The notes under the pieces are model-generated. The model had not been told where the DNA came from and ran no database searches. It saw nothing but the letters and a program-made list of their open reading frames with translations. 64,000 nucleotides of DNA. It comes from Basidiobolus meristosporus CBS 931.73. Its lineage: Eukaryota; Basidiobolomycota; Basidiobolomycetes; Basidiobolales; Basidiobolaceae. The number at the start of each line of letters is the position of its first letter. Position 1 is the first letter of the stretch. Shown here one piece after another: positions 33,389 through 44,263 of the stretch. The stretch is from assembly GCA_002104905.1 (NCBI GenBank), contig MCFE01000007.1, positions 124,001-188,000 on the forward strand. Reading direction: 5' to 3'. The translations under genes were made by a program, and so were the position numbers.

Positions 33389-35203
33389 CTAACTCGCTCC
33401 ACATATTAAGCTTACCAAGCCGTTTACCAAGGAGAGTCTGGACTCAAATAATGGAAGCATTCCATTCCCAAATGTATGAAGAGAGTCATGGTAATTTGGC
33501 GCCCACATGCGCTCGCTCATCGCCGCGAGTCTACCTTCCAAGCCTTTGATCTCATCTTGCACTTTGGCTTCCCAGACTACGATGCTAGCTCCATATACTT
33601 GGGGCTTTCTAGGGTTCCATGATCTGGTGCCTTTAGGGACGGTCACCCATTTGGTCTTCTTTCCTGCCACTGGGATTCCGCCAAATTCCTGACTGCCTTG
33701 CCATTTCAAGATATCCCGAACCGATGACCCATTGGCGCCAACCATGTATAGCGGTGACCAAGCTCCGTTGATTACGCTATACCCATCTCGAATCAGATGA
33801 TCAGGTCGATAATCCTGCATCGACCAAGTCATGACCACAATATCTTTAGGCGGAGTGGGGGTTGAGGTTTGCGAAAACGATTCCCACACAATGGATCTAC
33901 GGGTAGGCTGATAAAAGTTTGGGTCGATTGGACCCACACCAGGTAAAACCGGGGGCGTATACCACGAGGTGATATTCAACCCTTTGACTTTGTCGTTCAT
34001 GAGCTTCATGAAGTCCCATAGTAGTTCTTTATCCGAGGAGATGTGCTTTTTTTTAGCAATGGCGTTCTTAAATGAGGGGTCCTCGTCCGCCCTAGAAACA
34101 TCTACTTCATCAAATCCCACATGAATGTACGGGGAGTACGGGAACAATCTGGCTACATGCTGCAGCATTGGCTGTACGACGCTGTTGGTTACCGTCTCGT
34201 TGGCAAAATTCAATAAAGAGGTGATTCGTGTCTTGCCATCTGAATGAAAGGTTCCCAAGAGTTCGGGAGAGGTGCGAATTAAGGCTTCCGAATGTCCGGG
34301 AATATCTAATTCCGGCACTAGAACAACCCCACGTAAGAATGCGTATAGATTCAACTCTTTAAGTTCATTGATGGTGTATGCTCGTTTGCCGTGTTTGTTA
34401 TACTTGGGCTTTCCAATCTCCGATAGGTTGACTCCATCAACATAGTATTTGGATGTGGGTGGAGGTAACATGAAGTTTTCGTTGTCAGTCAGATGCAGAT
34501 GGAGGTAACGAAGTTTGTACAAACTACACAAATCGATGACTGATTGGAGCTGCTTGATCGGATGGTACTGTCTTGCCACATCCAGCATCAACCCTCGGTA
34601 TTCATCTGGAGTTGAGGGCCAATCCTCAAGTGCAACACTGGGCCAAACGAACTTCTTTGAGCGTTTCTCTGTTAGCTGGATCAGGGTACTGACTGCATAT
34701 GCGGCCCCTTCTGGATCCTGCGCCTCTATAACCACTTTGCGATGGGAAGCATCGATTTTAACCCTATAGCGGCCATTCATGGTGGCATTTCCGAATACAT
34801 GGAGGTTGAACTTGATTTCCACCAGACCTGCTGTTGAAGTTTTCCCCTTAGAGATACCATTCTTGACGGAGATGTTGCTCTGTTTAATTTTCAACGTAGA
34901 AGAAAGCCAGTTTTTCAGGACGAGCGCATTTCCCAGAAACCAATTTGTGTCAGAGCTGATCACTATGCCAACCTTGTCCATGGCAATAGAGGTACGGTTG
35001 TCATATTTTGATACCTTTTTCGGGGCTGGTATCACGTGAAGTTGATGGTTTGACTTCACAACAGCACTGCTGGGCACTGGAGACGATGTAGCCTCGTAAG
35101 GAGTGAACTCAGGTATGTCATTAGTGGGATGAATCTCTCGCTCCCCTAGAAAATCCCGCAAGGCCCTTTTGAAGAGTGTACCAGTTTTTTGCAGAATAGA
35201 CAT
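33389..35203 (-). CDS. Glycoside hydrolase family 20 (beta-N-acetylhexosaminidase-like)
   Basis: A single open frame of 604 residues. Residues 54-185 form the small N-terminal GH20b-type domain (HVIPAPKKV ... PEGAAYAVSTLIQL). The catalytic barrel starts at EYRGLMLDVARQYHPI (201). It includes LRYLHLHLTDNENF (231), ELDIPGHSEAL (298) and the catalytic Asp-Glu pair in HVGFDEV (D365, E366); many relatives have GGDE here. Near the C-terminus, ASIVVWEAKV matches the Trp-containing substrate wall. The family removes terminal GlcNAc or GalNAc from chitin oligomers and glycans. The N-terminus (MSILQKTGTLFKRAL) lacks a hydrophobic signal peptide, so the enzyme looks intracellular, unusual for a fungal chitin-degrading hexosaminidase. 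A TATA box is present 34 bases upstream (35,237-35,243). Confidence 0.9.
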   Translation of the reverse strand: MSILQKTGTLFKRALRDFLGEREIHPTNDIPEFTPYEATSSPVPSSAVVKSNHQLHVIPAPKKVSKYDNRTSIAMDKVGIVISSDTNWFLGNALVLKNWLSSTLKIKQSNISVKNGISKGKTSTAGLVEIKFNLHVFGNATMNGRYRVKIDASHRKVVIEAQDPEGAAYAVSTLIQLTEKRSKKFVWPSVALEDWPSTPDEYRGLMLDVARQYHPIKQLQSVIDLCSLYKLRYLHLHLTDNENFMLPPPTSKYYVDGVNLSEIGKPKYNKHGKRAYTINELKELNLYAFLRGVVLVPELDIPGHSEALIRTSPELLGTFHSDGKTRITSLLNFANETVTNSVVQPMLQHVARLFPYSPYIHVGFDEVDVSRADEDPSFKNAIAKKKHISSDKELLWDFMKLMNDKVKGLNITSWYTPPVLPGVGPIDPNFYQPTRRSIVWESFSQTSTPTPPKDIVVMTWSMQDYRPDHLIRDGYSVINGAWSPLYMVGANGSSVRDILKWQGSQEFGGIPVAGKKTKWVTVPKGTRSWNPRKPQVYGASIVVWEAKVQDEIKGLEGRLAAMSERMWAPNYHDSLHTFGNGMLPLFESRLSLVNGLVSLICGAS

Positions 35204-35236
35204 GGTGTTTGAATACTTGTGTCGGGGATGCGATGT

Positions 35237-35243
35237 CTTTATA
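35237..35243 (-). promoter_or_regulatory. TATA box of the GH20 gene
   Basis: Minus-strand TATAAAG lies 34 bases upstream of the ATG. It supports the annotated start, because no upstream coding exon with a signal peptide would fit between it and the ATG. Confidence 0.5.
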
Positions 35244-36354
35244 TTGCTCTTGGGGGAATGACGGCTACGAAAGCAATTAAAAATACCGGTATATACTCGT
35301 TGATAGGCTAATTTTGATAATCGGTTCCGTGTTTACAACAGTAATTCACGCTCTAATGGTCCTTGTTCGTTGTCACGCCATGAAATCAAGGTGCGGTGAA
35401 TCTAGCCCAAAATTGGAATTCCGATTGAATTTTTCTATCACCGCCCTTACACAACAGCTTAGCCCAAACCATGAAAGGTCTACCAAAGCACATTGATACT
35501 CCAAACAGGGTTGTGATCATGGTATGATAGGCACTAGGGCAATGATCCGATTTCACGATACTATTGATTAATTTGGCAATGCTGCAATGTATCAATCAGC
35601 ATCGTTCAAGTAATTTGCTTCTTGGTTGACAAATGAGAAGAGGACTCGGTACCTGGCATTTTAGCAGATCCTCTTGATAGCACAGCGTAATCAGGATATG
35701 CTTATCGACGTACAAGACGTACATAGCATGGCTTTAGATCCAGTTACAATTGTGTCAATGCAGGTACCATTCAAAATAGGCGACACCAGCTAGGTAAAAC
35801 TCATCGAGAGCTCAATGTGCATCCTTCAAATGATTGCATTATCTCTCGAGTTCCCATTGTCCAACATTCGCGCAGTGAAGGAGCCGCACCTTGTCTCGCG
35901 ATGACACATCCAGTCCTCGATCCATGGCTGACAGGAAGAGGCGGTCATTCACTTTCCTAATCCCAGAAATATCGATGAGGTGTGAGCCAGTCAAGACCCA
36001 TGATTTATTGGCATGAAAAAGCTGGCTCTTGATGCTACTTATGTACAACAGATAAAACTAGCTAGACGTCTTAATATTGGAGAAATGGAATGTAACTTGT
36101 AGAGAATCGAAGAAATCATTGCAGCATGAATCTTGCCTTGAACCTGATGCCTTGATGCCGTCTAATATATTGCTGGGGCAGAATCAGGCTTCGGTATCAT
36201 TAGTTTCCTGGTCTTCTTTATATTAATGGATTGACACGTGATCATCCCATTTCCACTTATAAAATTATACAATCGGTGTAGGAGAACTAGCCAGAGTTTC
36301 CTTGGGGTTAGTGGCGCCTGGGTGGCTGATACGAACAATCACCAGAAAGATATC
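35244..36354. other. Intergenic, 1.1 kb
   Basis: One minus-strand frame (35,839-36,048, 69 residues, including GSHLIDISGIRKVNDRLF) looks moderately protein-like but has no recognisable motif, splice partner or promoter signal. Nothing else is supported. Confidence 0.4.
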
Positions 36355-37017
36355 TCACACTCCTTGTCGGCTTAAGGAGAACAGCTCTGATCCAAGCGCC
36401 GAGTAACAATTTGAATATACATTGGTGTACGAGTGGTGGGTAGGCTTCGGGGCTTTGGTAATGCTGCAGTAGCCTGGCTTCTGTGGACTTAGGGAAGGGA
36501 GATCCACTATGTCCAAATAAGAGATCTCATGATGGCGAATGAACTGCTCTATGTAAAGTAGCCATTGTGAATATTCCTCTTCCGGTATGTGTAAGCGATA
36601 TTTGATGGAGTGAAGAAACTCGGCCTCCATCTGATTCAACTCCGACACTGGGATTCGGGTTAACTCCGACCAGGTCTGGTTTGTGTATGTCGAATCCTCA
36701 AGCATCTTGTGGGAGATGATCAAGGAAATCACGAATAGTCGGCATTCGGACCCTTCCTCTCCACGGACATCTGGGCAGTACTTCGTCAGCCGCTGAACAT
36801 ACTTGAGACCCAGGAAAATCACTGAGGGGCTCACTTCACTGCGTATGAACACTGCTTTACAAAAATCCCGGAAGGTTATACTTGGTCCAGCCATGGTTAC
36901 TTTCTGATGCCACATCCGGTGAATCATGTGGGCTACAAAATTGGCAAGGAGCGGGATGTTGGATTTAGAGAAGTGAGGCAACAGCGGGTATTTGACCGAC
37001 AGCCATGTTTGTGGCAT
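36355..37017 (-). CDS. Pho80/Pcl-type cyclin
   Basis: A single exon of 220 residues. The cyclin box covers roughly residues 55-165: FIRSEVSPSVIFLGLKYVQRL, then CRLFVISLIISHKMLEDSTYTNQTW (given here in part), and ELNQMEAEFLHSIKYRLHIPEEEY. This arrangement, with TYTNQTWSEL and ELNxME, is the Pho80/Pcl (cyclin PF08613) pattern rather than a mitotic cyclin. Such cyclins activate Pho85/CDK5-type kinases that control phosphate response, morphogenesis or cell cycle entry. The C-terminal 50 residues are Ser/Pro/Tyr-rich with no motif. A phosphate symporter gene lies 7 kb away, but nothing in the sequence ties the two functionally. Confidence 0.88.
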   Translation of the reverse strand: MPQTWLSVKYPLLPHFSKSNIPLLANFVAHMIHRMWHQKVTMAGPSITFRDFCKAVFIRSEVSPSVIFLGLKYVQRLTKYCPDVRGEEGSECRLFVISLIISHKMLEDSTYTNQTWSELTRIPVSELNQMEAEFLHSIKYRLHIPEEEYSQWLLYIEQFIRHHEISYLDIVDLPSLSPQKPGYCSITKAPKPTHHSYTNVYSNCYSALGSELFSLSRQGV

Positions 37018-38504
37018 CGTTTACGGAAGTTAGATGAAAGTAGGGTTGGTGGTTAGAGGTTTAAGTGTAGATCACCCAAGGCAACAAAGTACAGATACTG
37101 TAAGCAGGGCAGAACCTCCCTACGAAGAAGAAACAGATTCAAGTCGACCAGATTCGTAGCCTTCTGTTAGGGAACAAAGTGAGTACTGTAGAGGGATATA
37201 TCTTTGAAGCCATCCCTTCAGGGGGGTTCGCTTGGATTATATAGAATTAGCCAAAAGAGGACACCCTGAGCGCCTGAGTAGTATTTCAGATTCAGGAGAA
37301 AGCAAGACATCTACATAGAGGTGCCCTATTCATCACTAATCAAATGATGCATGAGGATCGCTTGGTGAATCTTGGTATATTGTGGTTCATTCATATAAAG
37401 CAAATACAGAATGACTCGTAAATACGGGGGAGAAAAATCGTCCATTCATTTCATTGTATTGCCGCTAGTGAGAATAAGCCATGGATCCAGATGCCTGAGC
37501 AACGGAAATGCCATTATCCTTGATCTAGGAAATGGATTAGTATCTCAGGATAATGGGGTCGCTCTTTGCAGCAGAACGAGGTTCTCTGTTGTTGCACGCC
37601 CTTATTACTTTCGCTATTCCTAAACCCTTTTCTCCTCGATTGTCGGAAATGGGTGCCTGTTTTGCAGTCGCGTTCCAGCAGATCCTGATCCGCCATGTCA
37701 TAGTATACACTTACATATGCTTACTATTAATCTCCAACAGCCTGTGCATCACGAGCCATCGTGGACGCCCGGCCTATCCTGAGAGATAGGAAGAATAATT
37801 GAATGTAAGAGTCTTGTGCACATTGCACTACGTCGTCGCTTCCGAGCCTCGCTACTCTAATATAACCATATGGATCAGTATCAGTAAGGTCTTGCTTCCC
37901 TGACTCGGATGACCCTTGTGCGTACATGGATATATTGAATGAATCTTTCGTTATTCAAACACCCAGACCGACCGACCCGAACAATTCATGGTAGGGACGA
38001 GTGAACCCTCGGCATGGGCCAAATGGCCAAGCGAGTGTTATGTAACCAATGTACTTTCATCACCAATCCCTACCGTTGCGATAGATACTATATATATGCA
38101 GATTACCCATATTTGTACCATGGTGTCGATAAAATAAGAAGCCATTATACGCACGAACCAATCACCCGCGGCGGTGAGATGTGTGTGCTCAGGCAGCTGA
38201 ATAATCGGATATAAAATATCGAAAGACTATCAACAATAACCACAATCCACAGATTTCCATTGCCAAATAAATTTTACACTTCGTGAATGTCGACGCGTTT
38301 TCCCACGATAAGCTCCCTACTGCACCATCCATTGGTACATTGATACATTTAATGGTCTATCAATGACCAAAATCAACCAATTACGTCTCAGTCGCCCGAA
38401 GGCCACCCAGGAAAACGGGATAGTCGCAAGAGCGCAGGTTTACTACCAAGCTTCCTTGCATTGACTGCTTGAGAGTGCTTTCCATCCTCCTAGGTAAAGA
38501 AAAT
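37018..38504. other. Intergenic between divergent genes
   Basis: A 1.5-kb gap between the cyclin (minus) and the oxidoreductase (plus), presumably holding both promoters. TATATAA occurs on the minus strand near 37,237. Short frames (for example 37,553-37,789) have no homology I recognise. Confidence 0.4.
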
Positions 38505-39677
38505 ATGACCATTAATCAACCAGAGAACTCCGTGTTTATTCAAAAAGCGCAGCCCGCTCCTGGTTCGGCGACTTCCAAGAAAGAGGTGCCTGGACTTTTC
38601 CAGCCACTACGCATTCGCTCTTTAACCTTGAAAAACAGGGTGGTCGTATCTCCAATGTGCATGTTCTCTTCCGAAGATGGTTTCATGAACGACTTCCACT
38701 TTGTTCATATAGGCCAGTTTGCCAACTATGGTGTTGGTTTAATTCTAGTGGAGGCCACTGCAGTACTGCCTAATGGACGTATCAGTCCGGTCTGCGCTGG
38801 ACTCTGGAAAGACGAGCATATGGAACAAATGAAGCGTATTGTAGACTATGTTCATAATGCAGGCTCGTTGATTGGAATTCAAATAGGCCACGCGGGCAGA
38901 AAGGCTTCAACCCCCGCACCATACACTACCGACAAAGCCGAGCGAGCAACTATTTCTCCGGAACAAGGCGGCTGGGAGGACATTTGGGGCCCGTCCCCTA
39001 TAAAGTGGAACGATGGGTGGGCCTGTCCTCATGAGATGACCGCTGAAGAGATTGACACCGTAAAGCAGGCCTTTGTCGCCTCAGCTATTCGTGCTGAGAA
39101 GATTGGATACGATGTGCTAGAAATCCATGGGGCTCACGGATACTTGATCAACCAATTTCTCTCTCCTGTCTCCAACCAACGTAATGACCAGTATGGCGGG
39201 AGTTTTGAAAATCGTATCCGACTTCCTATAGAAATTGTGAAGGCTGTTAGGGGAGTCTGGCCTAAAGAAAAGCCGCTATTCTTCAGGATATCTTCTGTGG
39301 AATGGGTCCCCGAAGGTTGGTCCATCGAAGATACTGTAGAGTTGTCAAAGCAACTGCTACAGTTTGGTGTCGACCTGTTAGATTGCTCCTCGGGTGGCAA
39401 TTCCGTCAATCAAAAAGTCCTCATTGCTCCTGGATATCAAGTTCCTTTTGCCCAACAAGTTAAGTCCCAGGTCTCTAGCCTCCTTACGGGTGCCGTTGGT
39501 TTGATCACTGATGCTCACCAGGCAAATAATATCATCGAGAGCAAGCAAGCAGATATTGTGCTTCTTGGTCGGGAGCTGCTTCATAACACCTCCTGGACAC
39601 TGAAGGCAGCCTACGACTTGGGAGTCGATGTTAGTTGGCCCACGCAATATGGTTACTGCTGTAAACGCCGCATATAG
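38505..39677 (+). CDS. Old Yellow Enzyme family NADPH:flavin oxidoreductase, YqjM class
   Basis: A single exon of 390 residues from the ATG at 38,505; an in-frame ATG at 38,469 would add 12 residues without family likeness. It is a TIM-barrel flavoenzyme with PLRIRSLTLKNRVVVSPMC near residue 40-60; the Cys in SPMCMFS is typical of the YqjM (thermophilic-like) class. Also present are QIGHAGRKAS, the substrate-binding pair in EIHGAHGYLINQFLSP, the arginine in ENRIRLP, GYQVPFAQQVK and the FMN phosphate-binding end AVGLITDAHQA to VLLGRELL. It would reduce activated C=C bonds of enals and enones with NADPH in the cytosol. The natural substrate is unknown. The first 35 residues are an unconserved extension. 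Neighbours give no pathway hint. Confidence 0.94.
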   Translation: MTINQPENSVFIQKAQPAPGSATSKKEVPGLFQPLRIRSLTLKNRVVVSPMCMFSSEDGFMNDFHFVHIGQFANYGVGLILVEATAVLPNGRISPVCAGLWKDEHMEQMKRIVDYVHNAGSLIGIQIGHAGRKASTPAPYTTDKAERATISPEQGGWEDIWGPSPIKWNDGWACPHEMTAEEIDTVKQAFVASAIRAEKIGYDVLEIHGAHGYLINQFLSPVSNQRNDQYGGSFENRIRLPIEIVKAVRGVWPKEKPLFFRISSVEWVPEGWSIEDTVELSKQLLQFGVDLLDCSSGGNSVNQKVLIAPGYQVPFAQQVKSQVSSLLTGAVGLITDAHQANNIIESKQADIVLLGRELLHNTSWTLKAAYDLGVDVSWPTQYGYCCKRRI

Positions 39678-41028
39678 TGATTTTCATCACATTTTTTGCA
39701 TAGGACAAGTATTCGAATTTTAATGAGTAAATTCCTCATTAATATGACATGATAGGCTAGATATTTGTTGAGTGCCCATATATTGCTAGCGTTGGGAGGC
39801 TACACGGTACCTATTGTTAAATCTAGTAGATGCTCTCCATGGTATGCTTTAACATGCATTTAAATGGTAACTGGAGATCAATCGAAAGGCGAAATACTTG
39901 ACCTGAGGAGCAATGAGTAGCATAATAAGGGTACACGTAATGTAATAGAGGCAATGGGATCATTGATGCACCACTCCAATCAGGTGTAGATTAGGCCATG
40001 CTAATAATTGCTCCCTGGAAAGCAAAATACCGCATAGTTTAAAAGGTCAGCGCACATTAAGCAGTGAACGGGAGTTAGGAAAATAGGATCCACTCGAAGC
40101 CCAGCCCCAGTCACCTGCGCTGCTTGGCCATCATAGGCCTAGGCTTTCAGTGCTCTTGCTTGAAAGCCTGATTCATCAGGCACACTATTCGACTGGTAAG
40201 CTACTTGGCAAATCAAGTTAACCACTCCATGATTTGTCAAGTTTGAGATGAAACAATCAGCGCCGTTTCTGGAGAGGTGGATTTAAACATGATGATATCC
40301 AATTCGTATCGCATCACTTGCCAATATGTAGAGTTTTCCTGGAACCATGTATCTCATGATCATCGCTTTGAGTGCACCACCCAATGCCAATCGCTGGCCT
40401 ACCTATTTCTGATCAGTGTTTGATCCAGTTCTTCCAATTCCTATCAAAGGCTAGAAGGCGGTTGTATCAATGGAGACGATTGACATGCTTTAGAGTCGTG
40501 GTCGGAGCAGAATCCGCAGTGCTCGAGTCAGGGTAGACTAGATAGATGCGTATACAGGCTCGTTAGGCTCAGTATGAGAGGCGGTGCAGTTAAAAGGTTA
40601 CTAATGTGTTGTGAGTTACTTTAATAATGACGCTAAACACGCAAGCCTAAAATTATATTACTGAAATCCGAAATAATAGACAGACTTTAAAGAAAGGTTT
40701 GCTGAAGGGGTGATGGATAATATCTAATATCGGGCTACAGGAGTTGAGGCGCGATTTAGTCACATGGTATTTACATAGGGATTTCATATATCTTGGCTAT
40801 TTAATCGTTAGTCCGTCTTGTTGGTCGTCAGCTTAGAACATCTTTCTTTAATAGCGGGTGTGTCCAGTAGCCTTCTTATCGGTTAATCTCTATGTGATTT
40901 GGATAGGATTTTACTAAAAACAATAGGCCATCGAGTTCGTTGGATTTCAGTGTATCCCAATAGAGATACCCATTTCCTAGTATTCGATGATGAATTGATC
41001 AGTCAGATGCGGTTGATATGTGACTGTG
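39678..41028. other. Intergenic, 1.35 kb
   Basis: An A/T-rich gap after the oxidoreductase and before the 3' end of the first FAM72-like gene. No ORF, repeat or RNA gene could be supported on either strand. Confidence 0.45.
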
Positions 41029-41571
41029 TCATGTCTTACCAAGCGAGTTCAATCTAGGTAATTCTTCCACATCCTCCAAGTAGAATACCCACTTATGTCC
41101 GTTTGTATTTTGGCTAATACAACGATTGCAAGGGTGGACAATGTAGTATCCCACAGTGTTACCACTACAACTTGGTTATTATATCGACCTTCAATCTCAG
41201 TCTGTTTCGGTTGACCTACCAGCAAGAACAAGCGGTACGTTGTAGTTCACAAGCACAAGAAATCCTTAAACGTTCCTGCTCGTCGATGGCAGATTTGCAG
41301 TTCATAGGTTCCCAGTCTGTAGAATAGAGATGCACACTAGGTCTAGCAACTAGCATGGCCTGAATAATACCAAAAATGAATGTTAATAAACGTTTGCTAA
41401 ATTGAAAGTACAGCTTTCTTCAGCCAGCGAGTTGATTTCAGCTTGAAAATCTCATCCGTAAATGCTGCTTCTTACTTTCATAGCTCGGTCAGTGAGTAAT
41501 GTTTGGCAATGCTTACAGCTCAAAGATAAAACCTTTCTACCAGTACTCAACGTTTGCGGTGTTTTGACCAT
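41029..41571 (-). CDS. FAM72-like protein, paralogue 1
   Basis: Three exons on the minus strand, 41,476-41,571, 41,220-41,359 and 41,029-41,164, with introns of 116 and 55 nt (GT...AG), give 123 residues. The FAM72 pattern is clear after splicing: LSCKHCQTLLTDRAMK, then VHLYSTDW, a cluster CACELQRTACSCC, GNTVGYYIV, PCNRC and GHKWVFYLE. The paired cysteines suggest zinc binding, as in the Yippee/Mis18-like fold. In mammals FAM72A binds the uracil-DNA glycosylase UNG2 and promotes its loss; fungal function is unknown to me. It lies 893 bp from paralogue 2 on the same strand. The final codons could instead splice onward at a GTAAG beginning at 41,039. Confidence 0.82.
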
Positions 41572-42463
41572 GATTCACAGTCCTAAGGGTTTGAGGTTTT
41601 AGTGGACAAAGGTACAGGAAAGTGGAATGTGGAAGGCAGGTGAGGGAAACGTGCAATGGTGTAACTGGTGATAAACAACGACTAAGAAGAAAATATATCG
41701 TGTGCTTGAATGATGCAAGTAGACCCTTGAAAAAAGGAAGCAAGTTAAATATATAGCTCTGGATTGCATACTAGTATAATATTAATGATTGGGCTTTTAT
41801 TCGAAACAGGGATGTTGGCCTCATGTGACTACCTTTTTCATATGCAACATACGATCACGATTCAGGAAATAAAAGATCTCGCAGATTCGTTCGGTCTGGC
41901 GGCAATCATTGTGGTGTTCTATGACGGAAAAATCTTACCAAGCATAGACGTAGCACATTACATAATGCAGAGTTGCTCTCGTAGTGGTGTGCTAGCATAA
42001 TAGTGGATGAGTAATAGCACGGTTTACTTGAGGTTATTTGGATGTCATCAGGCGCTTACAATCATAGATTCGAGATGAGTATGAAATACAGACTTTATAA
42101 AAGGATTTTTAGATTCCGTATCAAGAACATTAGCTTCGACCTTCATTAGGTGGAAATACTCTCTCTTACCTGTATCTTAAGAAGCTAATATTTGGGCGAT
42201 ATTTTTAGAGATATATATATAAAATTACGTATCAACAGGAGACTGATTAGTGCATGTTTCTAATATCCATGTCATTGAAGGTGTCTTGCCCTGGTGGTCA
42301 TGTATGAAATCTGAGCGCCTATCGGAGGGGACTAACGATCCAATTCTACCAATTTAGTTTTTTGCTCGTCTAATTCAGGTGTTTGTATAGCTCCCCATAA
42401 TACTGGGATGGATTCTAACAGATAAGCATTAGTAGTTGTTTGAGATGACTGTTCGGGAAGATG

Positions 42464-43088
42464 TTAACCTGGCGAGAGGCGCTCCATGGATTTCACCGTA
42501 GCAGAATGGAAGATCCAGTAATGGCCGTTGTTATAGTCCGACAAGCAACTGGGACAGGCTGATGTTACATTGTACCCAACCACGTTGCCACTAAAGTAGT
42601 CCAATAATTAGACCAAGGCCGAATTCACAAGATGTCGACGAAATCCTAACCAATCTAGACATGCGACGTCGCGTATACTACATCCACATTTTTCTGTGAG
42701 GTATTCGGGGCCTACTCCTTGGGCTCTAATTTACAAGGTTGTAAGCTTACACCAAAGAGGTTGTGGAAGCAAACGAACCAGCTTACCTCCAAGGTATAGC
42801 ATCTGTCGAATACAACTCTACTTTACAATCGGCCAGCAATACTGCTTTCATTCCCCGTTCACAAAAGAAATTCTCACAAAACCGACATGTCAGGATAAAG
42901 ACTGGCTTGGAGTCAAACCCGGGTCTTGATTGCGTGCTTCTCAGCAAAACACTTGTACGTGAGCTGTCACGAATGTAAAAACCAGGATTCTGATGACGAT
43001 TAACACTAGTTTCAATCATTGACATGCAATACAAAAACTCCAGTTGTGGCAAGATCTCGTCGTTATGGGGCGTCTTTAGGTGTTTCAA
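42464..43088 (-). CDS. FAM72-like protein, paralogue 2
   Basis: Three exons on the minus strand, 42,787-43,088, 42,651-42,725 and 42,464-42,590, with introns of 61 and 60 nt, give 167 residues. The core shows ILTCRFCENFFCERGMKAVL, VELYSTD, a CGCSIRDVACLDC cluster, GNVVGYNVTSACPSC and NGHYWIFHS, in the same order as animal FAM72. The N-terminal 65 residues before the first Cys have no match in paralogue 1. A TATA box 67 bases upstream of the ATG supports this start, though an unseen intron could shorten the region. The paired Cys motifs suggest zinc binding. Likely a nuclear or cytosolic regulator, but its role is inferred only from the mammalian UNG2-binding protein. Confidence 0.85.
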
Positions 43089-43154
43089 GTGTAGTCTAAG
43101 GGTGAGGGTTTGGAATGAAGAAGTATCTAAAAGGAGTGAACAGTCTATAAAGTG

Positions 43155-43161
43155 CTTTATA
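43155..43161 (-). promoter_or_regulatory. TATA box of FAM72-like paralogue 2
   Basis: Minus-strand TATAAAG (within GCATTTTATAAAGCAC) lies 67 bases upstream of the ATG at 43,088 and favours this long first exon. Confidence 0.5.
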
Positions 43162-44263
43162 AAATGCTGATCATGGGTGTGGCTACTTTTTATTGCGAAA
43201 TGCTCATTACTCTAAATAAGGAACGTTTCATGTGAGTTAGGAATTTCAGTATCTGCATACAAACATGTTTTACTCATTGGTGTGCATGATAAAAGGTCAG
43301 GCTTGGTTGCCCATCAACATAGGAGATATTCTTCAATAATATATGTACGATTCTCGATCCTCATTCACTCTGTACAGTAACAATAATGAGCAATGGAGTA
43401 TCTGCCAAATGAGAAAATGTTGGCAACTTGGTTGTCACTCCATATCTCAATGCCAGTGCCGGGGTGCGACAATGATCGGTACACGTGCGATTGTTGAAAT
43501 TACTCAATAATGCGGCAATGTGTGAGGATTCCATTTCGTTTCTGTTTGTGCGAAACACATGCGATAGTCGACCATACATGTGCAGTATCACCGATTATTG
43601 GTAGGGATGTTGTAAATACAAATCCATGAAAATGCCCTGCACCACTGAACAGTTTCTGTACCTGAGCATTGAGAATACAAGTTTTAAGAGAGGATACTGT
43701 GGATGGCTTAAGTCGCAGCTGCCGGAAAACGCCGCTTGGCCAAATCTATTTGCAAAATCAGAACATCTAGAGGACATGCTGCATGACCTATATTGATGTA
43801 TGTTGTATCAATTACAACAGTGATATACTCCTGGATACGAGTACTTGGTGAGTTTGCAAATGTATTCTAGGGGTTATACATGGCCATTACTGCTTGATTT
43901 ATTAACAAGAAATAACAAGGCATGAAGTTGTCTCAGATATTTAGCCAATTCACAACCAAATGCCTGTGGAAGAAATGGTGACGAAAACGATTCCATCACG
44001 AAATAAGAATTATACACTCTTGCCCCTGAACGTTGTACAGAATTCAATCGGAACATTTCTCCACTAGATACTAGAATAACAACTTCGAGTATTCTAGAGG
44101 GGTTTAACCAAACTTTATCCTGCACACAAATCAACTAACTTAATTCTGAATTAACTCCATTCTAGCAAATATTTAATCCAATCGAATTCACTGGCAACTT
44201 ATCCATTCCAAATTTGGCGATTCGCAATGCAATGATGGAATATTTATTTAATGTGAAATCAGT
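43162..44263. other. Intergenic, 1.1 kb
   Basis: Upstream region of FAM72-like paralogue 2 and 3' region of the phosphate symporter, which lies on the same strand. Minus-strand frames at 43,361-43,591 and 43,595-43,777 have no recognised motif. Confidence 0.4.

Noticed and set aside
35839-36048. 69-residue minus-strand ORF (GSHLIDISGIRKVNDRLF)
   Set aside because: It is short, isolated and without motif. It could be chance or a degraded gene.
38469-38504. Upstream in-frame ATG of the Old Yellow Enzyme gene
   Set aside because: The extra 12 residues match nothing in the family, and the ATG at 38,505 has a better context (AAATATGA).
41537-41743. 68-residue minus-strand ORF overlapping the 5' end of FAM72-like paralogue 1
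   Set aside because: Its ATG lies only a few bases from a TATA-like TATATATTT (41,748-41,756), and the FAM72 frame starting at 41,571 is the conserved one. It is most likely leader sequence.
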